The notes under the pieces: model-generated
What the model was told of the DNA's origin: nothing
Database searches by the model: none
What the model saw: only the letters and a program-made list of their open reading frames with translations
Made by a program: the position numbers and the translations under genes
Shown here: positions 39,797 to 52,700 of the stretch, piece after piece
Layout of the letters: the number at the start of each line of letters is the position of its first letter
Numbering within the stretch: the first letter of the stretch is position 1
From: Callorhinus ursinus
Lineage: Eukaryota > Chordata > Mammalia > Carnivora > Otariidae
Reading direction: 5' to 3'
Assembly (NCBI RefSeq): GCF_003265705.1
Contig: NW_020312788.1
Span: forward strand, 1,556,405 to 1,620,404
Length of the DNA stretch: 64,000 nucleotides

Positions 39797-40143
39797 GGCT
39801 GTATTAGGCCGCTCAGGCTGCTGCAACAGAACACCATAGATTGGGTGGCTCAAACAACAGAAATGTTTCTTACAGTTCCAGAGGCTGGAAGTCTGAGATG
39901 AGATGGGGTCCTGGTGAGAATTCTCTTTCTGGCCTGCAGCTGCTGCGTTTTTTCACACAGGCAGGGAACGAGAAAGCTCTTTGGTGTCTCTTACAAGGAC
40001 GCTAATCCTATCTGATCAGAGCCCTACCCTTATAACCTCAGTTAACCTTAATTACTTCCATAAGGCCCTATCTCTACAGTCACACTGGGGATAAGGGCTT
40101 CAGCCTATGAATTTTGGGGGACACAAACATTCAGGCCATAACA
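39797..40143 (-). mobile_element. MLT1-type LTR, reverse orientation
   Basis: Plus strand reads gctgcaacagaacaccatag, then cagttccagaggctggaag, and ends aattttgggggacacaaac attcaggccataac. This is the reverse complement of an MLT1A-like LTR, nearly full length. Confidence 0.8.
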
Positions 40144-40269
40144 CAAGCATATATTTACATGAATGTGAAAACAGAGGCTAATGTACCTTTAAGCAAGTAC
40201 TCTAGATGCTGACTCTATTTCGGTTGCAGCTCAAAACTAAAAATATGACTTGTGAGAAACTGTAACTTC

Positions 40270-40466
40270 ATTCATTCATTCATTGAGAGAGAGAGAAAGA
40301 GGGAGTGGGGGTGAGGGACAGAGGGAGAGGGGGAGAGAGAGAATCTTAAGCAGGCTGCACCCCCAGCATGGAGCCCCACACGGGGCTTGATCTCACGGGG
40401 ATCAGATCATGACCTGAACTGAAATCAAGAGTCGGACACTTAACCTCCTGAGCTAACCAGGAGCCC
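40270..40466 (-). mobile_element. CAN-SINE, diverged
   Basis: Flanks gagaaactgtaacttca / gagaaacagtaacttca; the tail region has become cattcattcattcatt. Confidence 0.87.
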
Positions 40467-40852
40467 TGAGAAACAGTAACTTCAAAATTTGGATACTTAG
40501 AGTCCTCTTAATTCAGTCATACTTAAAATCATCTCCACAATTTTAATTATTTTGCAAAATGGTGCTGGCCTTCCCAAAGCAATGACTTACATTTAATTAT
40601 AGTAAAATATTTTTCACTCATACTACAGTGATTTGGAACTTGGGATAATTCTGACAGAAGTGTTTATCTTATCTTCCTTAATACTTCCTTGTGTGCACAG
40701 AGCAATAGCAAAAACAGAATTTTACAGAAAATAGGAGCAATAAATTAAATACCTCAGGCCACAAACTATTTTCAAGATCTTTCAAGCACCTGTGGAATGC
40801 TTTTCTGTAAAAATAACCAATACCATCATTTTTCTTTAAAAAGTACACTGGA

Positions 40853-41060
40853 GGGGCGCCTGGGTGGCTCAGTCATCAAGCGTCTGCCTTTGGCTCAGGT
40901 CATGATCCCAGGGTCCTGGGATTGAGCCCCACATCAGGCTCTCTGCTCCGCGGGGAGCCTGCTTCTCCCTCTCCCTCTGTAGCTCCCCCTGCTTGTGCGC
41001 GCTCTCTCTCTCTCAAATAAATAAATAAAATCTTTAAAATAAATAAATAGTAAAAATTAA
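40853..41060 (+). mobile_element. CAN-SINE
   Basis: Flanked by aaaaagtacactggag. Confidence 0.92.
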
Positions 41061-41384
41061 AAAGTACACTGGAGAGAAAAATGAAATACTAGGCCTTGAA
41101 AAAAACTAGAAATAAGATATGACCCATGAACTCAAAATTATATATACTATACATATATAATGATAAATCCTTTACATGTGACAATAGGAGTTTTACTGGG
41201 GCTGAGCAGCAGAGAATTCCCAGAGGCTGGACTCGAGTCAGGATTTTATAGGACCTCGATAAAAGCAGGGGAAGGTGATTGCAATTGTTTTATCTACTCC
41301 ATAAAACAGATCTCTAAAACACTACTGGGCATCACATTTACTGGCCCAGCATTAATTGCTAAGTGTTCTTGAAAGCAATAAAAT

Positions 41385-41407
41385 AGTCTATAATTCAATT
41401 ATAGACT
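41385..41407. repeat. Perfect 11-bp inverted repeat
   Basis: AGTCTATAATT, one base, AATTATAGACT; just left of a CAN-SINE. Confidence 0.93.
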
Positions 41408-41424
41408 GAAATAATCTTTTTTTA

Positions 41425-41607
41425 ATCCTTTTTTTTAAAGATTTTATTTACTTGTCAGAGAGCACAAGCAGGGGGAGCAGAAGGCAGAGGGAGAAGCAGG
41501 CTCCCCACCGAGCAGGGAGCCCGACACGGGACTCGATCTCAGGACCCTGAGACCACGACCCGAGCGGAAGGCAGACGCCCAACCGACTGAGCCACCCAGG
41601 CGTCCCA
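41425..41607 (-). mobile_element. CAN-SINE
   Basis: Flanked by ataatct; many CpGs retained (gaccacgacccgagcgg), suggesting youth. Confidence 0.92.
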
Positions 41608-41639
41608 TAATCTATAACTCAGTGGTTTCACTAATTCTG

Positions 41640-42200
41640 ACTATCCTTTGACTCGCTCAGGCCAAATTCAAGCAGTTTTACCACATATACAGGGATTTAC
41701 TTATTTTTATTGAAAACACAAGTATTAAAGAAAAACATTTAAATAAATTAAAAATCATTCCACATCCCCCTACACTAACACAATGGATTTCAGTTTTGCA
41801 TATTACCTTCCACATGCAAAAAGATTTTACAAAGTCACAATCATAGTGCGCATACTCTTTTATATTGTGCTTATTTGACTTACCATATCACAGACACGTC
41901 CATGTTTTTACAGTGTTCCAAATAATTATTTTAATGGCAGTATGATACTTCATTATTTTATTAGCCCACTTTCTTCTTTGACATGTAGACTATTTCCAAT
42001 TTTGTGCTATTATAAATAATGCAGACATAAACATCCTCATGCATTTCCCTTTGTTTTGTTTTTATATTATTCTTTAGGTTACAAATCTAGGAGTGGAATT
42101 TATGGGGCAAAGATATGGTCATTTTTTGGGCTCCTTCTATGTGGTACCATATTGAATTCCCAAAGGGTTGTGTCTATTTAAAATGCCATCTGAAATGAAT
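41640..42200 (-). mobile_element. Old L1 fragment downstream of KLHL23
   Basis: Antisense text tgatacttcattattttatt, gctattataaataatgcaga and ctaggagtggaatttatggg. Confidence 0.5.
41706..41711 (-). promoter_or_regulatory. KLHL23: Possible KLHL23 poly(A) signal
   Basis: TTTATT on plus is AATAAA on minus, about 1.76 kb past the stop. No nearer canonical hexamer was found on the minus strand. It sits in an old L1 fragment, so the assignment is weak. Confidence 0.25.
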
Positions 42201-43470
42201 GCATTAAGCAGGTTCTTTCTAAAAAAAAAAAATTAGAAGCATTAGGTAGTTTTCAACTTCCATAAAAGTTAAAAATAATTACTGTCTCTTAAGAAAAGGA
42301 AGAGTGTAGACAGATGGTCTAACAGATCACTAAAACGTCAGCAACTTAAGCAATGCTTCCCAACTTTTCTCAAGTTTTGGCACACACAGAAAGTAATACC
42401 ACAGGCACACTGGGGAAAGTGGACAAAGGTGTTTCTGCCCAGAGGCTCCAGCCACCCAGGCTACCTCTGGCTGCCCCAGGGGTTATGGGGACCCATATGT
42501 AGGCACATCTATGACCCAAAGTGCATGGGTCATGAAGCTCTAATCGAGGAGATGTTAAGTGACTCAATTTACAAAAATCTAGTTAGTGGCACAGCTGGGA
42601 AATGAATGCAAATTTCTTCTCATCAATATATTTTCTATTACATCACAACGGTTCCACATGCTTTCTGGCTCTAAAATTCAATTGTGTATGCAGATATGTA
42701 TCTATACTTACGAATAAAGAGGATTTTTCTAACATGCTTGAACTAAAGACACCTAAACTAGCAATTTACATCAAGGCTGAAAATTAAAAATAGCTCTTAG
42801 CATTAGCAAGTATTTAACTATTTTCTCTGCAATTTTTCAGATTTGCCATTCTTTTAAATGTAGTTTGTAAACCCTGAACAGTAATAATCTTTTGCACAGT
42901 ATCTTGTATACCTCAGGCAGTCAGTAAATGAAGAAGAACAATAAATTATACACACTACAAAGAAAAAAAGACAAAGTCCACATTCTAAATACACCCAACT
43001 GTGAAAAAAAACCTGTTTTAAAGTGTTGATTTTGTAGAGGTAGAGAAGATTCCCTCCTTAAATTTCAAATTCCTTGCTAGCTAAATGGAATCTTAATATA
43101 CACTATACATTACAGGGTCAGAAGAGACATTTCATTCCACAGAATGATTCTGACCTGCACCCAGTGTTGATGCTACCAGGAGAAAAATTCACTACAAAGT
43201 TATTTTACTTTTTACCAAGTGTCCAACATTCCATATTACCTTTGAAAAGCAGAGATTATAAGGTGTTAACCCTACTGATTCAACTGTAAATACACATAGG
43301 ATTTTTCTTGACCATTAATCACTGCGTTAAGGGAAGAGTGGGGGTTAAGCATGGGAATTCACCCATTATGTGCCAGTCTACAACGATAAATAAGGGACTC
43401 CAAATCCTGAATTCTCTTTCTTTCACTACACCCCAGAACAGTGATTACTGGGTCATTTCTATGGATTCAG
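42201..43470 (-). other. KLHL23: Probable KLHL23 3'UTR
   Basis: Free of SINEs immediately after the stop codon for over 1.2 kb, which suits a transcribed 3'UTR; the extent is not defined by any nearby poly(A) signal. Confidence 0.45.
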
Positions 43471-43781
43471 TCAGACATTGTACACACAAACACACCCATG
43501 GGACCGCATGGCACTTGGAAGATTGCCCACTATTTCCCACTTATTAAGATCTGGATCATATTTCTCAATGCTCTGAAGATATGTTCCCTTTGAGTAGGAG
43601 TATCCCCCAGTGACATAAATACATCCATTCATGATGACGGCACCACACTCCATCCTCCTTTCCATCATGGGAGCTATTTCTCTCCATTCATTTTGTTCAG
43701 GGTCATAGCATTCCGTGATTGTAGTTTGTCCACCAACTAGATAGAGCTTATTTTCAAATGGGACTGAACACAATCCATATT
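43471..43781 (-). CDS. KLHL23: KLHL23 last coding exon: Kelch blades 5-6
   Basis: Acceptor ttaatag; begins [18 protein letters not shown] and ends [17 protein letters not shown] at 43473-43471. Confidence 0.95.
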
Positions 43782-46700
43782 CTATTAAAAAGAAAAAAGC
43801 AAATTTTTATTAGGATAACAAACAAAAGAGATACCTTAGGTTGGTGATATAATAATCCCTTACAATGTAGCATACAAAAATAAGAGTCTTGACATTTTGA
43901 TTGCTCTATCACAACATTGAGCCTTAAAATCCATCCCCTATCACCTGATTCAGATTACCTCTCCCTGCCATTCTCCTTGGGTAATCCTTCATCCAGCTTT
44001 GCAGGATGCCAGGGAGGAACTCATCCTCAGACCCTTACCCTTCTGGGAAGTCTCCAGCACAGACACCTTTTATTCTATACCTCTGTGTACAAGTTGTGGA
44101 GACCCTCTGACATTCTGACATGAAGGTGTCTGAGGGAACGGGTGTAGGTTCCTTCGGGTCTTAGTAGCCACCCCCTACAACTAGGGGCAGGTGATCTGTA
44201 GCATCTGTCGCCCCGGGGGCCAGATGGATGACCTGGCTCCCCTCGCTCACACTGCTGCTCAAGTTAAGGAGTTAGCGAAACACACAACCAGATTAGTGGG
44301 GAACGAGAGTCTACAGTCCTAAGAGACTAAAAGAAGCTCAAAGGCAGACAGCTGCTATGTGAGGTCTGGGTCCCAGGATGGGAGTCTGCCTCGGCTGGGG
44401 GGTGTAGGCAGCCTTCTGGGCTGTTTTAATTTTTCCCATGTTATGTATCCCCCCCATCCACATGCAAACCTGCTGGCTCTTCAGGGCACCCAGCTCTTTT
44501 GCAACCTCACTTCCTCTCCCTTCCCAGGACTGTCACTAGGGCGAGGCAGGCGGGATGCCCACGGTGCTCATTCTCTGAGGGACTCCGATTCTGTGCCTCT
44601 GGTGTCTCTCTGGCCTCACCCTGGTCCCCACCGTGCTTCTTCCACGTCCCCATTTCCAGCACCACTACTAGCCTATGAGTTCATTCTCTGGGAATATCAA
44701 CCATAAGATTACACTTAAATACGTCTAGCTGCAGGCCTGAAGGAAGAGCAGGACTCGTCAGGGGCCCTACTGTTACGACAGATAAACGAAGACTCAGCTT
44801 GCCATTGCTGAGGGGTTCCTTCTGCCTAGAAACTCTTCTTTTCCCAGGACTTTGCACAGCCGCCTCCTTCTTATCATCCAGGTCTCATCTTACGGTCATC
44901 TCCTCAGGGGGCCCTCCCCTGACCACCCTGCCTGATGTGGCCAGCCAGGCATCCCCAGCACAGCGCCCAGTTTTCATGTGCTCCACAGCACTTCTCACTG
45001 TCTGATGTTTCTGGGTTACTGTCCCTCTCCCCTCTAACAGTGTGGCGACTGTGTCTCCATTCCTACTGGGGAATGGCAAGTGTCTGGAACCTTGTAAGGA
45101 CTCAATAAAAAGTCTGCTGGCTCAATGAATGAATTGGACCTTGTACCTTCTGTACCCAAATGTGCACTCCCATTACTTTGTGGAAAAAAAACCTTATAAA
45201 CCCCGCTTTAGGAAGAGAGAATGTATAATCAAAAATGTGATTTCCCCTTTAAGAATGCAAGCACATTCTTATCAGTAAAGTTCTTGCTATCTAGGTTTCA
45301 AAGGCTAAGGAAAAATCTCAGAAGATGGGTATTTTTGCTTTGAGTCCACATACTGTTGTTCTCAAGAATCTGACAGCCAGGAAAATAAGAATTTTTCCAC
45401 CTCTGAAAACCCCATTTATTTTACCTGAGTTTCCAGTTATTATACATGCAGAATTTTTATAGAATTTACTTGTTTCAGTACTTGTGAAACTTTATTTATA
45501 TAAATTATATGAATCATTCTATCAAATGGTTGTGAAAATTAATGATTCAGAAATTTTATTAGTTGGTGTAAGTGATTCAACAATGAGTTCACTAGGCTTT
45601 TCTTAAATTTCAAAGTTTAAAAAATCCTCAATTTGTGGTTCTCATGTTAAGAAAAATATCTCAATCTTCCTATAGCAGGAAAAATGTTTAAAATAAGGCG
45701 ATTCCTGATAGGTTTTTTTTCCTGTTACCCAAATACAACATAACCTTCTATTACTGTCGATGGAAACTTTTTCTTCCACAGCTGTAACTGCCTTTTTCCT
45801 GTTGGTCACTCTACGAAGCTACTGAGCCTAAGGGACTGTGCCTTGTTTATTGAGCTCCTAGCACTACACATCACATGTGGGAAAGGCTCAGCAAACCTCT
45901 GCTGGACAAATGAAGGAACGAACAATTTCAGCCTAAGTACAACAATGGCACCATCTGTCAATGTTCAAAAAGTTTACACACAAATATTCACTATAAATAC
46001 CCAGCAGTCTGTATTCGTTGTTGCATGAGTGATAGGAATAAAGCCATGCAGGGATTCAGAGACAACCACAATATTTTCAGGTATTCAATATCCATTGAAA
46101 TGATTTAGACTTTTTTTTAAAGATTTTTATTTATTTATTTGACAGAGAGAGAGAGACAGTGAGAGAGGGAACACAACAAGCAGGGGGAATGGGAGAGGGA
46201 GAAACAGGCTTCCCGTGGAGCAGGGAGCCCGATGTGGGGCTCGATCCCAGGACCCTGGGATCATGACCTGAGCCAAAGGCAGACACTTAATGACTGAGCC
46301 ACCTAGGCGCCCCATGATTTAGACTTTTTTCCTAAGATTATTCTCACTGAAAAGACCTGTAAAGCTTATCTAACTTCTTAACTAGAAAGTAAGACCCAAG
46401 AGCTCAAGCCGCTGCCCAAGATTAGCCATGTGAATAAATGGCAGAGCCCGGAAAGAACTCTCTTCCCACTTCACATAGCTCTCCACAGGTTTTTCCCCTT
46501 TATCACTTCTTGCTTCTTCCCTGTTCTTCCCATGCTCTTCCTTTCCAGCTCATCCCTTAACTAGTGCTGTTTCCCAAGACTCTGTGCATAGCTGTACTTA
46601 GTCCTACCCTCCCAAGTCATCTCAACCAACTCCTCACCCACAGTCATCACCTCCAAGCAAATGACACCCAGATCTCTAAATTCAACTGCACTCTTCCTCC

Positions 46701-49700
46701 TAAACTGCAGACCCATATTTCCCATTGCTTGCTGGACAACTCTTCTGGGTGATCCAACTAGTCCTCCACAGTAAACTATAAAACTGAGCTCCAACTCAGC
46801 TCCTCTTTTCCCTTCCCACCAGCTTGTCCTTCAACTCTCCCCATGTTGAATCCATAACATTCCTCACATCTAGGCGTTTTCATCTCCTACCGTTTCAGGC
46901 TTTCAGCATTTCTCACCTGGTGTATTACAATAGTTATAATGGATTTCCTTGCTGTGTTCCTCCTAATCTATTCTAAAAGGCTCTAAAACCTTTGGTAGTG
47001 CTCCATTTTTAAAATTTTCCTGACTGCCATTCAAAGCCCTCCATGAAATATTCCTCAACTGAACTCTCCCATCCAATCTCTCATTCCACCCCCTCACATC
47101 TCATCATATACATTCACTCAGTACCCAAATAAACCTGGAACTTGCCTTTCTGCCTTCCATCACTGGCTAACTTTCTGCCAGAAAACCTTCTTCAAAAAAT
47201 ACCTTAATTGTAGCCATTCTTTAAGGCCTAAATCATAACAACATACTCTTGGAAGCCTTCTAAGATTTCCAGATTTCCCTTAAATTAGACTCAAGCTCTT
47301 TCTACCCTCAATTTCAAGAGCACTTACTTGTATAACTGCCTTGTATTCCTGTTATGTATGTATATTTGCTACTAGATTCTGGGCTCCTGGAGCAGTAGAG
47401 ACTAGCTCTTAATCATTTTTTGTGTCTTATGCAATAACTAGAATAGTATCTTTCCCAAGGTAAGGTCTCAATAAATGTTATCTTGAATTTAATGGAATTA
47501 GAGTCCCCTGGTTTTTCACTTCCCAAACTACCACTCTTAAAGGCATTGAGAAACAAAGATAACATTTATATTACCTTTGAAAAATAACAGTAGTCATGAT
47601 TTCTTTGTAGTCTAAGCTATTATCTATAAGGGAGACTCAAGACTGGCACTTTACATTCCTCAGGAGGTGCTCCTACAATGCAGAAGAAGCATACTTGCTA
47701 CAGTTCACAAGATGCAGATCCAAATGCCTTCAAGGGCTAAGGAGCTAACGGACTAGCTGAACGGAAAGCAAGCCAGGGGTAGGATAAGGAGAAGCAAGGG
47801 CACAGGCCCCCAGGTCTATGCCGGGATGAGAATGGAAGAGACTAGTGAAATGGAGCACGCAAGTGCCATCTTAAAGGGAACAGCCGCTACGGGGCTCCAG
47901 TGATCGCTGCCAGAAAGGAATGTAGTCCAAGGTTGCTACAATTATTCTAAAGGCCAGAAATCATGATTTTTATTTGAAATCTCCTGAATTTTAAATATTG
48001 GTAACAAGCCAGTTAAAAATATCTTAGGGACACCTGGGTGGCTCAGTCATTAAGCGTCTGCCTTCAGCTCAGGTCATGGTCCCAGGGTCCTGGGATTGAG
48101 CCCCGCATCGGGCTCCCTGCTCAGCGGGAAGCCTGCTTCTCCCTTTCCCACTCCCCTGCTTGTGTTCCCTCTCTTGCTGCGGCTCTCTCTGTCAAACAAA
48201 TAAATACAATCTTAAAAAAAAAATACCTTAAGCACTGAGAGCCAAAAAGAACAGAACATGTAGGGGGCCAATTTGCTACCTTTGTTTCTTGCATTATGGC
48301 AGGAAAAAGTCCAATGGAAAGCAAAAGTTGACAAACATTATATGTTCCCATTGATTTATACTCGAATTTAATATTTATTTACGATTGATTTTTCAGTTGG
48401 CCATGGATTTTCATGCTTTGGCTTACATCTCATTGCCTTTTAGACTCCCTTTCAAGCAGTGAACAAGTTACATACAACTTAAATATGTTACAAGATGTTT
48501 ATTTTTAAAAGAACCCTTATATGAAATATATATTAAATTTGTAATGTAAATAACTGCCCTCTGATTTGTTAATCTGACTTTTCATATATTGGGTTTTCTT
48601 TGTAAAGATGTCAAAGTCATATCTAATTGATAAGGTTAACAGGAGGATCAAATGAGAGAGCAGTGCAGTTGTTAAAAACATGGCCTCCCTGCTGGATTGC
48701 CTGGATTTGAACTCCACCTCTAACGAGCACTAGCTAACTGATCTCGGGCAATTTATTTACCGTCTCTGTGCCCAGTGACCTACAAAATGAGATAACAGTA
48801 GTACCTAGCTCACAGGATTGCTGTGAGGTTTAAATAGATCAAGACATGTAAAATTAGTGGAATAGTAAGTGCCCGGCTCATATTTACTAAATAAATGTTA
48901 GCTATTACTTAATATGAGCTGGTATTATTACTTTCCATTATAACTTCATTGGTCAGAACAGAAAATGGTGGGGAGTCTGGGCTAATACATCTGGGCTCCT
49001 AGGAGATAGAAGGCTACCTGTTCCATGATGTCTTCAGAGCCAGGACAGCCTGTGGCTGAAGTCACTTGTTAGGCAAAGCCCGTGGCATATGGAGATGCAG
49101 CACCAGGTGCGGGGCGCTTCCCCTGAACTGCAAGACGAAATGTATGTTGCCTGGATGGATACAGTTACACTGGTCACGAGCAGGACAGCCCCGCTCCCTT
49201 AAGGAGAGGGGGGCTGCTTAGTGGCTACAGCACAGATTATACAATCAGACTGCCAAAATGAATCCTGGTCTACCACTTCCAAACCGTGCGAACTTATCCT
49301 TTCTTGCCTCCATATCTAAATATGTAAAATGGGGGTAAATCATACCTATTCACAAGGTTGTAGACAGAATTTAAGGTAATATTACATGTAAAGTCCTTAG
49401 TCAGTACCTGACCTATAGAAAGTGTTCAAGAAGGTTAACTGTTACTTACTATCACTCTCAGATTGTTCAAGCTTGTGAATTCCAATTATGCTCACCAGTG
49501 ACTCACACAGAAAGAAGCCTAATGTTATATGGAAAATGATTCAAAGTAGTATAGTGATATGATGATATAAATCTTTCCTAATGAAAAATCTTAAACACGT
49601 GTCATAACTGTAACAGGCTATGGCTCATACTTCCTCGGAGCTCTTCACAAAGGGACAAGTCAAAGAACAAAGACACAGAAGGCAGAAGGCCGGCCATTCT

Positions 49701-52700
49701 TTGTGGGCAGACCACATGTCCCCTTCGTGATTGTTAAAGTAAGGCTAACACAGGGTTCTGCCTATCACAGGATGGAAGTGTTTGAACCCAGAAAGAACAT
49801 GCTTTTAAAAGAAACCATCTCCTATTGAGCTCAATCAATGGGCACTCCTCCCAATTGTTTGACAGACTAGTGCTTTTTTTTTTTGGCAGTTCTGTGACTT
49901 TTTTTTAAATTTAAATTCAATTAGCAAACATATATCATCAGTTTCAGATACAGTGTTCAATGATTTACCAATTGCATATAACACTCAGTGCTCATCACCT
50001 CACATGCCCTTCTTAATGCCCATCACCCAGTTACCCCCATCCCACTACCCACCTCCCCTCCAGCAATTCTTAGTTTGTTTCCTATAGTTAAGAGTCTCTC
50101 CTGGTTTTTCTCCATCTCTGATGACTTCCCATTCAATTTTCCCTCCCTTCCCCTATGGTCCTCTGTGCTGTTTCTTCTTTCCACATATGAGTGAAACCAT
50201 ACAGTGTCTTTCTCTGATTGACTTATTTAACTCAGCATAATACCCTCCAGTTCCATCCATGTCGATGTAAATGATAAGTATTCATCCCTTCTGATGGCTG
50301 AGTAATATTCCAATGTGTACACACACCACATCTTCTTTATCCATTCATCTGTTGATGGACATCTGGGCTCTTTCCATAGTTTGGCTATTGTGGACATTGC
50401 TGCTATATACATTGGGGTGCAGGTGCCCCTTCACATCACTACATTTCTATCTTTGGGGTAAATACCCAGTATGCAATTGCTGGGTCATAGGGTAGCTCTA
50501 TTTTCAACTTTTTGAGGAACCTCCATACTGTTTTCCAGAGTGGCTGCACCAGCTTGCATTCCCACCAACGGTGTAAGAGGGTTCCCCTTTCTCCACATCC
50601 TTGCCAACATCTGTCCTTTCCTGACTTGTTAATTTTAGCCATTCTGACTGGTGTGAGGTGGTATCTCATTGAGGTTTTGATTCGGATTTCCCTGATGCCG
50701 AACGATGTGGAGCACTTTTTCATGTGTCTGTTGGCCATTTGTATCAGACTAGTACTTTTTAATTGTCCATAAGACTTGTGTTTTATATAATGTATATACA
50801 TGAAAGAAAGTACACAAGAGAGGAATAAGAAGCACAACAAAAGAATCTAGGTGAAAAAAATTTAAAAAGAAACTACCATTTTTAATCACACAGGCTTAAA
50901 ATGTGTCCCATAAAGACATCAGGGAAAGTATTTGTAGATGTGATCTAATCAGAATAGCTTGGATTATTGTTAGATGGGCATATGAATATTTTGAGCCTTC
51001 TAATTACACCCATGGGTAGTCTGCTATAAATCTAGCATTTTCTTTTTCCAGGCCATTTTTAGCTTCCTGTCATACTGCTAAGCTGTATTGCAACATGTGC
51101 TATCTAGAAGAGTATTTAATTACCTGGATGTGGACTGGAGGTGATGAGGCTCCACTCGTTGATATCTGAGTTGTAGCTCTGGACCTTGTCATAGGTACAG
51201 CTCCCTCTGTAACCGCAGTGGCCGCCGATGACATAGATAACTTCATGTAAGACACAGGCAGTCGCGTTTCCCACACCTGAGTGTTAATTAAAATCATGTC
51301 TTCAGATTGATCTATCGTTGTGTTTTACAATGAATATTGGGCTAAGTTTATTATTGTTTCTGTTATTATTGACAGTAGATGCCAGGCCCTGTGCTAGGCA
51401 CTATGAGGGACGGAAGAATGAACAAGAAAGGCTCCTTGCACTCTTTTAAGAGAGGGTGAGACACTTACACAAGTAATTAGAGCACAGGGCACGGAACCAC
51501 TGTGAACGTTCAGAGCAAGGTGACATTGCTTAGGGCAGGTAAATCACGGCCGGAGGTGGCAGAATTCGATCTGGGTCTCGGCAGGTAGGACTTTAGCAGG
51601 TAGAGGGGAGAGGAAGCCATCCCACACGGAGGAAAAGGCAAGTGCAAAGGCTCAGTGGGCAAAGGCGAGTAGCCCCGTTTGATGCCAGCACGCGCAAGGG
51701 CAGGTGGCCCAGGTGGAGTCGTCGCATGGGAACTGAAGCTGACGCAGTAAGTTGGAAGCCACATCGCAAAGGATTCCTGGCACCCAACTACGAAATGCAG
51801 ATTTCATTCAGCAAGATTTTAAAGATTTTTAAACAGAGGAAGGGAGAGACTACAAAAGCAGAAGGACAAAAAGAGTCAGAAAGGGGCGCCTGGGTGGCTC
51901 AGTTGGTTAGGCGACTGCCTTCGGCTCAGGTCATGATCCTGGAGTCCCGGGATCGAGTCCCACATCGGGCTCCCTGCTCGGCGGGGAGTCTGCTTCTCCC
52001 TCTGACCCTCTTCCCTCTCGTGCTCTCTATCTCTCACTCTCTCTCTCTCAAATAAATAAAAAATCTTTAAAAAAAAAAAAAGAGTCCGAAAGATCCAGAT
52101 ATTGGCCCAGGTACAAAGTATTGAGGGCCTGATTTAGAAGGCGCTTTGGGTGTGGAGGGAAGGGCATGGAGGCAAGAGACACAGGTAAACACATAAGGCT
52201 TGATGACTGTGTCAGAAACAAGCAAAACTGATGGTGAGGCCCCAAGCTTGGAAAATCGGGAAATGCTGATGCTCCAGGAATATGGGGAGGAAGAGATGAG
52301 TAAAGAGAGAGAAGAAAGGAAGTAAAATGAGAGAGAGAAGTGAAGATGAGGCTCGTTTTAGTCGAATACATCGGTTTAGTCTTTCATCCAACTCTTACAT
52401 ACCACTGATACATGCTGGGTGCAGTTCCAGCTCCTTGTGCGTATCTACTCCAATGTGAATGTGAGTTTATAAGCAGGGCAGTTATGGTGAGGGAGAAAAA
52501 AAAAGTCAGGAGCTCCTAAACAACCAAGTATTTATTTCTTCTCCGTACATCCCCAAACCAAAAAAGGAAATGAATTTGAAATTTGACTCTACCCAATTTA
52601 AGTTCTGATTACCAGGGGAAGCTGCTAGTTCACTTCAGGACTACAAAATAAAACAAACTGGGAAAAGTAATGTCACCCTTGCAACAGAAAAATGAGAAAC

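Noticed and set aside
50439..50840. 133-codon minus-strand frame
   Set aside because: Also L1 ORF2 C-terminus within the KLHL23 intron L1.
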